53,984 nucleotides of DNA from Gnetum montanum (Eukaryota; Streptophyta; Gnetopsida; Gnetales; Gnetaceae). Numbering within the stretch: the stretch's first letter is position 1; each line of letters opens with the position of its first letter. The notes under the pieces are model-generated. The model made no database searches. It was not told the DNA's origin and saw only the letters and a list, made by a program, of their open reading frames with translations. Below, in pieces: positions 8,990 through 20,744 of this stretch. The stretch is taken from NCBI GenBank assembly GCA_015680685.1, contig MNCI01004202.1:203968-257951 (forward strand), given 5' to 3'. The translations under genes were made by a program, and so were the position numbers.

Positions 8990-11192
8990 ATTCTAGTCCA
9001 CTCTACTGAGAAGCCAGTTGTAAGTTGACAACCCTTGTGGCATTACATTGCTATGGCTGTGGTGGTATTTCTGCCTACATAGGTGGAGCAGGGGGTAGCT
9101 GAGTGGAGGGCTAATGAGTAGGTATGATAGGAGAAGGTGACAGAGGATAGTATAGATGTGGGTTCTCCCTCCTAGGTGATGGAGACTTTGTTCAGAAGTA
9201 TTCTGGGGGGTAGTAATGATTTTGAAATGGTGCGTGACTAGAAGAGTCCCGCGGGGAGACTGGTTGCTGAATGTAGTACCCATAAGGATCCAACTACCGG
9301 TAAGGGTACTGCTGCCTTGGAGGTGGAATTCCCCATGATTTTGGATGTTGCCATTGTTGGTAATACTCATAAGGTTGTAGTGGTGTTCCACTTGGATAAT
9401 ATCCCTATTGCTAGTGGAACTACCTAGGATTTCCTTATGGATAAGACAATCTTCGGGGTGTTTGCCTTTTTGCGAAGCAAGGATTCAACGCATACACCCC
9501 AAACTCTTGTAAATGTCACACCACAGGACAACACCCCTTAGGATGTTTGTACTAGCATATGTCACATCCATCATCCTCCTCTGTATCAGAGCCTGCAACC
9601 CATTCTGCCACATCAACTTTGCCCTTACCTTTATGGTAGGCACGTTCAACTTCTCTTCTCCTATGCCAATCTCGATCATTACTTCGCTCTTTGCTTTCCT
9701 TCGTGATTTTCAAGATACTTTGAAACCTTTCATCCAAATAATCCCACATCTTGTCAACCTTAACCGAAATTTTAGAAGCAAATTTTTGTATGAGTAAGGT
9801 TTTTTTATTCACCACTGTGTCCAATGGTGATTACTCCTCATCTTCACAAAATTGGACCTCCTTCTTTCGGATGGAAAGGTCCCGATTATATTCTTCTATG
9901 CTTTCCTTTTTCCTTAGTTCCCCCTCTTCTTTGGCTACCTGCTAGATTAGATGTTGTAGTTCACGGGCCCTTAACTCAAATAGCCGCCCCTAAGCATAAA
10001 CGCCAAGGGTCTTTCTTATTTTAAAGCGGAGCCCATCTATGATATGGTGGAGCTGTTCCCACTGAGAGTAGCCATGACTAGGGCATTAGTGTACCAATGA
10101 GTAATACCTACCCATGGCTACATCCAAGGGTTCATGACCATCCTGTTTCCACCCTTGAATCTATCATATTAGATTAGACACCCTGGAGTATGTTTGGTAT
10201 TTATCATTGAATATTTCCAGCATCATACTCCATTGACTGATTGATTCTAGTTCCAAAGACTAGTACTAGCTTTTTACTTCCTTGATGAGTGTTTGGGGGA
10301 ACAGTTTGAGTTTCTTCCAATCATTTTCTATATTTTGCAAGATGTAAGCATCATGAAATGCTTTTAAGTAAGTCTATGGATCACAATTATATTCCCCTTC
10401 AAATTTGGGAATGTTTTTATGTCAAGGCGCTTGATCTAACTATCTTTCAAGTGCCTATTGGGTATTTGAACCACCTTGGCTATGTTACGCATGCTTCGAG
10501 TAGCCAGCTATGGTTCATCCGATTCATAGTCCTACTGATGGCCACAATGTCTATGATGATTTTGGCTGCCTCTCCTTTCTTAAAGGTGAGACTCACGTGA
10601 TTGGTCATGCTTTTCCTCACGTCATCCCTATCAGTCCTTTTGATCCTATCATTCTTTTCAATCATCATCACCCCAATCCTTCCTACTATGATTACAATCC
10701 CCCATTATCCTAGGGCTCTTAGTCACTTGATTGTTTACTTTGGATGATGGACTGAATGATCTGATGCATTGGAAGAGGTTCAGCTAAATGGGAATCATGA
10801 AAAATAGGTTCCTCATCGTCATGTGGGTCCTGCAAGAATAAAGGGTTACTAAACTATTTCCCCTTTATTTGTTCATGGCATTCCCCCTATTTTCGGTCCT
10901 ATGCACATTGTGCCTCATTTGGACAATAGTCTTGGTAGTCATGATCCTCCATTATGTATTCCACACAGCGGTCCTGAATTCCCAATTTGGCAAGAGTTTG
11001 AAGTAGCATTCCAAGAACCAATCAATCAAAAGGTAATATGATGTTTCCCTCCATGTCCCGCCATTGTAGATGCTCATCCTGATGCAGGATAAAGGTGAAG
11101 TTGGGGATATACTCATCTAGATGTGCGTATACCACCAGACATTCCTACGACACGGATGGGTTGGATCCATCTCAACTGTGAGAAGAAGACAT
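8990..11192 (-). pseudogene. Gag (capsid/nucleocapsid), element L
   Basis: The likely start is the ATG at 11192 (MSSSHS), about 150 bases after the PBS. The N-terminal block includes FTFILHQDEHLQWRDMEGN, also found in R and in B (37300-37400). The capsid-like core is at about 10050-10430 (IKRLDIKTFPN). A charged helical stretch (MDTVVNKKTLLIQKFASKIS onward) is at 9552-9824. A CCHC zinc knuckle, C-x2-C-x3-H-x4-C, starts CDIC at about 9555 and is followed by PKGCCPV. The tail to about 9000 is proline/glutamine/tyrosine-rich. Several TAG stops and frameshifts break it. Confidence 0.75.
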
Positions 11193-11338
11193 TCTTGATG
11201 TTAGATAACAACTAAAATGGTGTGCCTTATTCCTTTACTTAAGCCACCTAGTGTGCGTAGATTTCACTATCCTAGGTCCATTCCAATGAAGTGAATGATG
11301 ATCTTGCTAAGACTAGATAGCGCATGTAAGACTAACAG

Positions 11339-11356
11339 TCTTCAGCAATGGTGCCA
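11339..11356 (-). other. Primer-binding site of element L (tRNA-Asp-like)
   Basis: On the minus strand TGGCACCATTGCTGAAGA starts one base after the LTR. The first 14 bases match the plant tRNA-Asp-type PBS TGGCGCCGTTGCCGGGGA except for transitions at the CpGs. Confidence 0.75.
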
Positions 11357-11357
11357 A

Positions 11358-12244
11358 TGATGTGCGGTAAGGTACCCCTATGCCCAACCATACAAATCAT
11401 GGATGTTCACGCGTGACTCAGTCGAATTCCGTAGACTGCAAGCACTTACGTACACCAAATTCTAGCTAATAAAACCTTAGTTAGAATAGTCGTTGTCTTC
11501 CCAATCTCACCTATGATATTCTAAAGCGATGGTTGAGTGAGATTAAGGCAAATGATTTTTATTAGTTTTCTTTTTATCTTAATTCTTTTAATTTAGAAAA
11601 TGGAAAGTTGTGTAATTTGTAATTGTTCTACTCTATCACTTAACTCTCCCTAGCATAAGCAACCTATCCCATCTTCTGTGCACATTTTAAGCATATCCTA
11701 ACCACTGCTGGGTTACTAGACATTAAGCATCACTGGGTTACCAAGTGTCCGATATATGTTCGAGATGGTCATGCCTATGGTTCTCATAAAATATGAAAAG
11801 GACAATAACTATAAAGTAATAATAATAAAATATTTTCGAATTATTTAACCATTGAAATATGAAAATGTTTTAATGCTTAAGTGATTAAATCCAAATGCTA
11901 CAAGGAATGCTCGAAAAGCTTGTCTTTATTATTGGTTATGCCAATGGGCTCAGGTACATTAGCACTTGAATAAAGATCCATACACCCCTCTCACACCTAC
12001 TGCGGGCACTTGGAAAATATTCTAACTTACACAAAAACAAACTACAAGAGCTTCACTACAACTACCAAAAAGGATGCCATAAATGTTGTGGGTGCATGCA
12101 TATTTATAGCGAAAGATAGACTCTGTGTTAACGAGGTTGCGTTAATGCATGAATGGATGCGTTGACAGGGTCATGTCACCGTGGCCACATCAATGAGGCA
12201 CCATTGATGCAACCCAGTCGACGTGTCAACTGAACACTTCATCA
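11358..12244 (-). repeat. 5' LTR of element L
   Basis: 887 bp, with plus-strand ends TGATGTGCGG and ACTTCATCA. The minus-strand core promoter CTATAAATATGC lies near 12100 and CAATAAAGA-type sequence near 11930. Upstream of the TATA box are GTTGACAGGG and GTGGCC-type CpG motifs, the M-like U3 class, unlike the GATATC class. Possible target duplication ATCAC follows at 12245. Confidence 0.85.
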
Positions 12245-12249
12245 ATCAC

Positions 12250-14470
12250 TATAGTCATGCCCACATTAAATGTTCTATCATAAGCATAACAAGCTAAACA
12301 TAACACATAAGGACTACATCACATCAACTAACTCTAGTGTTTTCATATATCATGCATGTAACTACACACGCAAACAACCACAATGATAAATCTCATATAC
12401 AAAATGCATACTTACATATTGTACACATATACAAGTACTGAATCCACCTCATATGTACAACAAGCCCAATACTCACTTGTGTAAATCATCCTAGTCTAGC
12501 TTAAGGATCAATGCTAACCTGCATTCCATTTTGGAACTCTCAACTTCAAAAATTCTTTAAGTTTGGATGATCGTGACTCAATTGCATCTTTATGTTTTAA
12601 ACAAGGTACAACACCATCATGTCTTGTGCTATCCTTGCGTCAGCCATTGTGACCTAGCTACATTCATAATATGACTTACTCTACTACTAAAACCATAAGA
12701 AAAAACATTAAACAAAGACTATTGAAACAACACCATAGGTGTAACACAAATCGTGCTTCTCTCCCCATGCTTCATAATTACTTAATGAGTTTCTTTGTTA
12801 ACCTGCTATGACATAGCAACAACAACACTTCCACCACAACTCCAAAGCAATCGAGCTACAACTTGCATCCTATACAAATTCTAAACCATGATTGTACCAT
12901 GTGAGCATCAAAACCTATGTTAGAGAAAAAATTCCCCAAGAACCTTATGTTGTATAAACACCACAACTTGCATCCTCCAAGACCTCGACTACAACCCTAG
13001 CACTAGACAACCATGACCTATTTATCACTCACATCTATAATAGAAAACATGAAAATGATAAAGAAACAATGATGACAAACATGTGCTCTTAAAAGAACAT
13101 CATGCTCTATTTCTCCTAACAAATCTCAAATGTTGATGATATCCTCTAAGAATTTTGGAAACACAAGAACAAGAATCCAACCATTCCTAAAATCTTACAA
13201 CATAGCTGATTAATGAGAAAATCAAACTCATTCACATAAGATCATATACAAGAACCATAAACTATAACAATTCACCATTTAAGTACAATTGTAGCAAAAA
13301 CACACATCTTGGATTCTAGTTATTCCAATGTGAGGCCATGAATATACACAATGATCAGAATTAGCAACTAGGAAGAGGATAAAGAATACCCCCCAAATTT
13401 GGAGAACTTGCTAAAACTTGGAACCCGAAACAAAATATCAAAATGATTCAAACAATATCCTAGTTCCTCCAGAACATGAATCAAGACTCCCAAATTGTAA
13501 CATACCTAGTACTAGTGCCTCAACACTTTAGAAATCCATTAAGAATTAAGAGAAAATAGAAGAATTAAAAAATGGAATAAGAAAAGAAATCAACAGAAAT
13601 TGAAATATATAAGAATAATTAGGAGGAGAAGGGAAATAAATTATATTTTATATATTTATTATATAAAGTTTATAAAAATTTAATTTTAATTTTAATATTT
13701 CATAAGTTTCTAAATAATTTTCCCTATCCTAACTAATGTCAAGGGATCCACACTCATAACTCACTCATGGTGCATCCTCATAAAATACTAATTTGGACTT
13801 CAAACTCTATGTCATGAGTATAACACATCTATAACATCAAACTAGTGTAACATGATATGCCAAAAAATACTAGCATTATGAACATAAAGGCAAAACATAA
13901 CATCACATAAATCAAAATCATACCTATTGAATGCTTAGTCTTCCCTCATAATCCTCATAACCTTCCAACTACAAATACCATGCTACACATCCAATAAGAT
14001 CAGTATGCATAATCATGGTAAATATATAATCATAATCATGGAACTATAAGATCTTAGAAAATATATCTGAAACACCACTAAGAACAATCATGTTGCATCT
14101 TGTAACCTTCACCATTAAACTTGAGATAAGATCTTATTGTAAATGTAAGGTTTGTAGTTCACAGGCTGCAATCTTACATGCTTCAACTTTTTGAGGCTAA
14201 AAAATGCCTCGTAAGTTGTTATAGCCTCACTTTCCAAGTGGAAGAAGTTATGTCATGTCTATATTTGGGCTTGGGAAGGCTGAAAATGCCTTTAAAACTG
14301 CCAAATTTTGGTTTTTCATGGGTTTTATGTTGGTCATAGCCAAAACTACGCTCAAACCACCTATAGCCAATGTTGGAAATGTTGGGGTTTATTTTTCACA
14401 GCAAAGGCTAGCGTGGTTTCCATGAGACCAGCATAGGTTTTTTCAAGGCTAGCATAGTTTCTGAAACACC
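12250..14470. other. Intergenic stretch, no gene seen
   Basis: A G-poor, A/C-rich plus strand to about 14000, then a 13.6 kb pocket of almost pure A/T. No ORF over 60 codons and no recognised element. The strand skew suggests an old repeat, but I could not find its ends. Confidence 0.5.
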
Positions 14471-14479
14471 ACCAAATTT

Positions 14480-15290
14480 GCGGAAAGTGTCAACATGAGG
14501 CCACTTTTTGTAAATTTGCCTAAGTGCTGGGACTACACTCTCCATTTCCCTAGAGCATAGTCAACCCAATGGAGAGCGTAGTCAGCTCCAAAAAATGATT
14601 TTTTGCAATTTTTCCAAAGTGTCATCATGAAACAAGAAGCTACAAATTTTTCTAATATTGGGACTACGCTCTCCATTGCCCCATAGCATAGTCAACTCAA
14701 TAGAGAATGTAGTCAACACAAAAAACTAATTTTGCAAACTTTTATAAGTGTCAAGCTAGTAGCTGTAGATTTTTCTAAGTGCTGAGACTACAGTCTCCAC
14801 TGCCTTAGAGCATAGTCAAGCATAGTTAGCATGAAGACCCAGTTTTGCAAAACATTTTCTAACTGTTGAGGCTACGCTCTCTACCAGCCCAAAGCATAAC
14901 CAAGTGTAGTCAACTAGAAGCTAGTTTCTGCAAGTTTTAACAAGTGTTGGGACTATGCTCAACCCTAGTTGGAAGTGTAGTCAACCTCCCATGGAGAGCG
15001 TAGTAAGCACATAGCTAGTTTTTTTGCAAACGTTTTTTTAAAGTGTTGGACTACACTTTCCCCTAGTCTAGAGTGTAGTTAAGCATAGTCAGCTAGAATA
15101 GCCTTGAACGGCCTCCACAATGTAGCACCAACACTCCACTCAAGTCCAACACACCTCCAATAAGCGTAGTTAGCAAAAATGCATTTTTTTGTACTCCTTT
15201 TTGGCCCCAAATTATAACTACGCTTGACCCCACTCAAGACAGTGGAGAGCGTATTCCTAGAGTGTAGTCTCCAAAGTTGCATTTTTTTTT
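14480..15290. repeat. Array of imperfect 80-140 bp units with internal inverted repeats
   Basis: At least six units recur (about 14525, 14663, 14783, 14868, 14948, 15047). Each carries GGGACTACGCTCTCCA or a variant, then AGAGCATAGTCAA, then TGGAGAGCGTAGTC. The first and last motifs are reverse complements, so a unit can fold into a stem of about 14 base pairs. Isolated copies continue to about 15440. Confidence 0.7.
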
Positions 15291-15299
15291 AAGTTCATT

Positions 15300-18040
15300 A
15301 TAGTCCTCTCAGCACATTCACATGCAATTAGCAATATAGTCATAGTCTCGCAGTCTTGCAGAGCCCATTAGACCATAGCAGAGCACAACACCACTAGCCT
15401 CAGTGGAGAGTGTAGTTGGGTGCAACGTAGTCCCAACCATCCCACTACCATATGGTAGCCAATCTACATTTCATGCTAACCCTAGGTCTATAAATACCCC
15501 AGCCCTCAACATTTTAATGGTTGGCAAATTTGAAGTGCATTTGGAATTTTGGCAAGTCATTGCATTCACAAATTTCAAGTTAGCATTTGGCAAGGTTGCA
15601 CACCACCGTAGCTCACTGCAGCCCACTACACACTATGGCAACCAACCCAACAGGCACAAAAACTATGGCAGAATGTCAATCTTCATATGCTTTGACCATA
15701 ACTAACTCTAATGGAAAGACATAGATGAATGATCTATGCATTAAGTCTCTAGAGCATATATTGTCTCAAATACAGATTACAATCAAGTCACATGCAATGC
15801 TTGTGTGATTTTTATAGTTGAACATAGGGAACATTTGATGCTCATCAACTACAAAATGTATGCAAACTATAAAACATCAATTGTAGGGGGAGTGTCATCC
15901 TAAAAATAATATCAATAAAAAGCAAAAAAAAATCAAATTACACCAAATATTTAACACTAAGTAGTAAATAAGAAAAATAACTTAAAAAGTAAAAAAATTT
16001 CCAATTTTAGGGATGTCTACTTAAGTGTACAAACTTAGAATTGAAATAATGCTTTGAAAAAACAAAAGAGAAAACTTAATTATTAGTAGGGTGAATAATC
16101 CTAGTCCTAACAACAATTGCATCATTTTCAACATCTCTTAAAATAGCAAATTAAATTAAGATAGCAATAGAAAGCTTTGATGAAATGCCAACTTTATAAG
16201 AGAGGAAGATCCAATAGAAAATGACAACATAAATTGTCCAACAAAGTGTCTATAAAAATTGACCTGACATCAAGATTCTTTACCATTAGCATTATGACAC
16301 TTCTTAATATAAGGGTTAATCTTTGAGTTAACAAATATTCTCATCAAATGAGGAAAAATTTTCCTTATGCGTTGTGTATTTGGACCAATCAATTGTTCTT
16401 TTAAAAAATATTCATAAAAGTTATTTTCTTTGGTTCCTTTATTATTTATCATTAATAGTTACTTAATTTTTCCTATCCTCAACTTTAGATAATGTTTCCT
16501 ATCCTTAACTTCAACATGGTTTTTTTAGTGATGTTGATGCAACTAAGACATCTGATTTTGTTCTCCTTGATTATGTATATAAGTCACTAGTAGTTGATCT
16601 TACATCATGATATGTATTCATTTAAATTTTGGATTACCTTGCTTGTAATTAAATTTTTACTTCATAATTAAATGATGTGATGCAAAAACATGACATTCAA
16701 GTCATTTATGCCATATACACAACATGGATAGTATATATAACTCTATAATAATAACAATCCCTAAAGGCCCTATGTAATTAAGCAACCTCAATACTAAAGT
16801 AACCAATAATTCCTATTTCAACAATGTTTACAAGAAATACATTATAATAAATAAAATTAATCAATATACTTAACCAGGAATTCTATACCCTTTATGAAAA
16901 AAGTTAATCCAAAAAAGTTAAACATAATAACAATAAAAAAACATTTTCAATAAAAAATTAGTATAGAGAAATCAATATCAAGTTTCTTATTACAACCTCA
17001 AATGTATAGGAAAAAAAACATCATATGTATGTAATAACAACATTTTTAACATCCAAATAAATAAATCATAACAATTTAAAATAGCAATGGACCCAATGAC
17101 ATAATCCAAAGAACATTGCGGATAACATTAAAAATAACATTATAGGTAACACCACAAACAAAAATAATACCACCATAAAAAACAATGCAAACAACAAAGA
17201 TAAAAACTAAATCATAGAAGATAAAGTAATCAACTAAATTCTACATATTTATATTCTTACCGACCTAAGACTGATGGTGAAAAATCTACCAAAAGTTGAA
17301 AAGTTGATTGTCATCTTCTTCTATAATTATGTTTTCCAAACATAAAAACTTTGACACCTCATTTTCTTGTTTAAAATTTGGAGGTTCATTTATAGACTTT
17401 TGTAAGTTTATAAACCTTACCATGGCATGTTTAGTGTATATTACAATAAGAAAGAAACATGTCACTTTTTGAATAGTAGTGTTAGTGTAGATAAATATTT
17501 TAATGTTGTAGTGATCTTTAAAAAATTTTAAATGGAAAATTAATTATGAATCTATTTTCTATAGTAACTCTATTTTATGTTATGATTTATAGGTGCATCA
17601 TATTATTAGGATTATGAATAATATTCACTATTCTTTAGAACATGTATCTAAATTTTTTATTTTTAATTATTATAGTAACTTGATCACTATTTGCTGAAAA
17701 AATAGAAAATAAAAAATAATTGCTTCTTCATTTCCTAAAAATTCTGGTCCATGCATTTAACAAGTGCATTTGGTATTCTTTGAAAAACAAGTCGAAAGAT
17801 TTTTTTTCAAGTCGAAGATTTTTAAAATGGCGAGGTTGTTTTAAAAAATTGTTAATTAAGTTTTCTTTCTAATATATAACTTCAAGCTGAGACTCCAAAA
17901 ACAAATACAAGTAGTGGTTTACAGCAAAGGAGATTTTACCGTAGAAACCATTGTAGAATTTTTGAACCACAAGAACATGACCGTCAAATTCCATCCATGA
18001 AAACCGGCCTTGCACAAGTACACAGGATGAAATCCGTCAG
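15300..18040. other. AT-rich stretch, no gene seen
   Basis: A TATA-like TCTATAAATACCCC sits at about 15487 after more AGTGTAGTTG-type repeats, and a 100-codon plus-strand frame (15403-15705) overlaps it but has no recognisable domain. From 15700 to 18040 it is A/T-rich with only chance ORFs. GTAGGGGGAGTGTCATCC at about 15885 looks like a copia-type polypurine tract plus LTR start, but no partner LTR was found. Confidence 0.45.
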
Positions 18041-18048
18041 ATCACTTT

Positions 18049-18168
18049 TAATAAATGGGAAGCATTCACGTACGTTGAGAATTTCTTTTCTAATAAATGG
18101 GAAGCATTCCCTTACGTTGAGAATTTTTTTAAAAAATAAATGAGAAACATTGACTTACGTTGAGAACT
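18049..18168 (+). repeat. Three tandem ~42 bp repeats
   Basis: Units start TAATAAATGGGAAGCATTC and end ACGTTGAGAAT. The first two are almost identical and the third is diverged (AAATAAATGAGAAACATTG). Confidence 0.85.
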
Positions 18169-18496
18169 TTTTTTTTAACTTGAACAGTTTTAAAATGTAG
18201 GTTTGTGATACGCACACCAAGAAATTTACCATATCGTGAAACAAAAGTTGTAGGCATTGTCCAGCCCATCAAGTCTGCTTACATAAAATAAAGAGGAAAA
18301 AGAAAAACAACAGCTTTAATACCTCTGTAAAACTAAATTCATAGACTTACTAAAATTGAAACACGGGAGGGATTTGAAAAATAAAACGAATGCGGTTATT
18401 ACAGAGGAAGGCCAGAATAAATAAGTATAATCATGATCTAACTACATTTCATGGGCTCATGGTAATAACTACATTTTATGTGATATCTAATTCTCT

Positions 18497-19290
18497 ATGG
18501 GCTCCATCGGTCTTAAAACTGATCATCTTGGTTTTGGGGAAAAGAAAAACCGTCAATATCTTGATGTTAATAAAAGGGAAACCAAAGGTCTGTTGCTTGA
18601 TAACCTGAAGTCTTTCAATCTGAAACTGACCATCTTCATTTTGGGGAAAAGAAAAACATTCAATATCCTGATTATGATACATGGGCTCCAGTGTTCTTAA
18701 AACTGATCATCTTGGTTTTGCTCCAGTGTTCTTAAAACTGATCATCTTGGTTTTGGAGAAAAGAAAAACGCTCAAGGTCTGTTGCTTGATAACGTGAAGT
18801 CTCTCAACCTGAAATTGATCATCTTGGTTTTGGGAAAAAGAAAAACGTTCAATATCTTGATTATGATATATGGGCTCCAGTGTTCTTAAAACTAATCATC
18901 TTGGTTTTGGGGAAAGAAAAACTCATATTATCTTGATGTTGATAAGAGTGAAAACAAAGGTCCACGGCTTGATAACGTGAAGCCTCTCAATTTAAAATTA
19001 ACCATCTTGGTTTTAAGGAAAAGAAAAGCGTTCAATATCTTGATCATGGTATATGGGGTCCAGTGTTCTTAAAACTGATCATCTTGGTTTTGGGGAAAAG
19101 AAAAACGTTCAATATCTTGATGTTGATAAAAGGGAAAACAAAGATCTATTGCTTGATAATGTGAATTCTCTCAACCTGAAATTAACCATCTTGATTTTAG
19201 GGAACAGAAAAACGTTCAATATCTTGATGATATAGAAGGGAAAACAAAGTTCGGTTGCTTGTTAACGTGAAGTCTCTCAATATGATTTTG
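18497..19290 (+). repeat. Tandem array of ~185 bp units
   Basis: Units begin with GGGCTCCAGTGTTCTTAAAA at about 18497 (variant), 18682, 18869 and 19053, spaced 184-187 bp. Each unit holds two related ~100 bp halves with TGGTTTTGGGGAAAAGAAAA, separated by CTTGATAACGTGAAGTCTCT. A ~37 bp piece is duplicated again at 18685-18760. Some units are open in one frame (for example 19053-19235, LGFGEKKNVQYLDVDKREN), so an exonic origin cannot be excluded, but I recognise no protein. Confidence 0.85.
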
Positions 19291-19324
19291 TGCCTAGGGT
19301 AAATTTTTAATGTCAACTGCATTT

Positions 19325-19426
19325 CATTACATTACCGGATTTGTTTTGCAAGCATAGTCACATGTCGTCGTTTTGCATTACATTACCGGATTTGTTTTGC
19401 AAGCATAGTCACATGTCGTCGTTTTG
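19325..19426 (+). repeat. Perfect 51 bp tandem duplication
   Basis: 19325-19375 and 19376-19426 are identical, beginning CATTACATTACCGGATTTG and ending GTCGTCGTTTTG. Confidence 0.95.
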
Positions 19427-19573
19427 CGGGCAGTTGTGCATATACATATGTATTGATTGTTGAATCTGAAATAATTAAAATATAGGTACACCCTAAAATT
19501 TATAAACGTTAATAACTCAGTATTTTTCCATGGAATTTAACCTATGTAATAGCCTCGTACCACTAGTCTAAAA

Positions 19574-19747
19574 TCTCATTATAAGTTTTTTATATATATT
19601 ACATAACAGTAATGTTGAACATTGTTGTTTATTATGATGGTTACCAATGCCAAGCCTCTTTCTCATTATAAGTTTTTTATATATATTACATAACAGTAAT
19701 GTTGAACATTTTTGTTTATTATGATGGTTACCAATGCCAAGCCACTT
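19574..19747 (+). repeat. 87 bp tandem duplication
   Basis: Two copies beginning TCTCATTATAAGTTTTTTAT at 19574 and 19661, differing at only a few bases (ATTGTTG/ATTTTTG; CCTCTT/CCACTT). Confidence 0.95.
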
Positions 19748-19749
19748 AA

Positions 19750-20740
19750 AAGATTATGTCGGATGATGTCAAATGTATTGTACACCAGTCAATATATAAA
19801 AATATGTTGTTGATACTTATTTGTTTTCTTACTATTAACATGCATCAACCCAAATGTCAACCAGTTCAAGAGTATATTGATCTGTTGCATCCTTACATAC
19901 AACAACAATAGTTATGTCATCTTTTATAATACCTTGTCGTTAACAATTAACATGCATCTATCCAAATGTAAGCTTGTTCACGGGATGCCTCAATGCAACA
20001 TTGAAGTACACTCTAAGAAATGTAAGGTTTAAGTTAAAAGGTAAATTTGTTGTTGAAGATAAGTTTATTATTAGAGTTTGTTTGATTTTGTATTTTTAAT
20101 ATGTCAAGTTTCAGAATTTTTAAAGGATATTTTTTTGAATCATAGAATATATTTTTTATAATAAGGAGAGATTTCATAACTTTTTTAGTAAATTTCTTTA
20201 GATAATTGAATAAAGATCATCATTCTTCAAAACTTGAAAGCTTTTTCAAAGCTTCAATGGGTTGGTTAAGCATTTATTTTTTCAAAGCTGAAAATCTTTG
20301 CATTGTCTGTTATTTACTTCTTCAAAGCTCTTTGGTTAAGCATTTTATACTTCACTTAAATATTTTCTCTTTAATCATTTTCAATATATATTTTTTAAGT
20401 ATTTTTTATATTTTGTGTATTGTTCACATATTTCTTGGATTTTTATATATTCCAATGCTACACTAATGGGAACCCAAAAATCCAAACAAGCTATCAAAAC
20501 TTATAGTTGCTTGATACATGCAACATGTTGATATTTCATTTAATTCTCAGACATCTCTATACATCACTTAGGCAAAAACACATCATTGATTAGTACATTG
20601 CAAAGCCATAGATGCTTCAAGCAAGCTTCTTAAATAGGAAACAACCTTAGTTTGCACAAAAGTCTATAAATTATTAAATAGCCATATACAAGATTATTAC
20701 ACCAAAAAAGCCTTTTTTATAAATGTTTTTTTAAACATTT
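19750..20740. other. AT-rich stretch, no gene seen
   Basis: A plus-strand frame at 20206-20466 gives a hydrophobic 86-residue peptide, but it is T-rich low-complexity DNA with no homologous motif. Nothing else is supported. Confidence 0.5.
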
Positions 20741-20744
20741 GAAA

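Larger units (their letters stand above)
1424..12249 (-). mobile_element. Element L: long Ty3/gypsy (Athila/Tat-like) retrotransposon, left end missing
   Basis: A minus-strand element read right to left: 5' LTR (11358-12244), tRNA-Asp-like PBS, gag, protease, RT, RNase H, integrase, a 2.4 kb spacer, then ORF3 cut at 1419 by E1. Its ORF3 C-terminus and 3' LTR should lie left of the window beyond E1. The possible target duplication on the right is ATCAC (12245-12249). All coding parts carry stops and frameshifts, so it is not autonomous now. Domain order PR-RT-RH-IN is diagnostic of Ty3/gypsy, and the extra ORF after integrase matches the env-bearing position of Athila-type elements. Confidence 0.88.

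Noticed and set aside
14480-15290. CRISPR-like array
   Set aside because: Units vary in length (80-140 bp) and sequence, the repeats are imperfect, and the DNA is plant nuclear.
15403-15705. 100-codon plus-strand ORF as a host gene
   Set aside because: It starts inside the AGTGTAGTTG repeat area, overlaps a TATA-like sequence and has no recognisable motif.
15885-15910. GTAGGGGGAG followed by TGTCATCC as a copia-type polypurine tract and LTR start
   Set aside because: No matching second LTR, PBS or copia protein was found nearby; kept only as a remark.
20206-20466. Hydrophobic 86-residue ORF as a membrane protein
   Set aside because: T-rich low-complexity DNA gives Phe/Leu/Ile runs by chance; no conserved feature.
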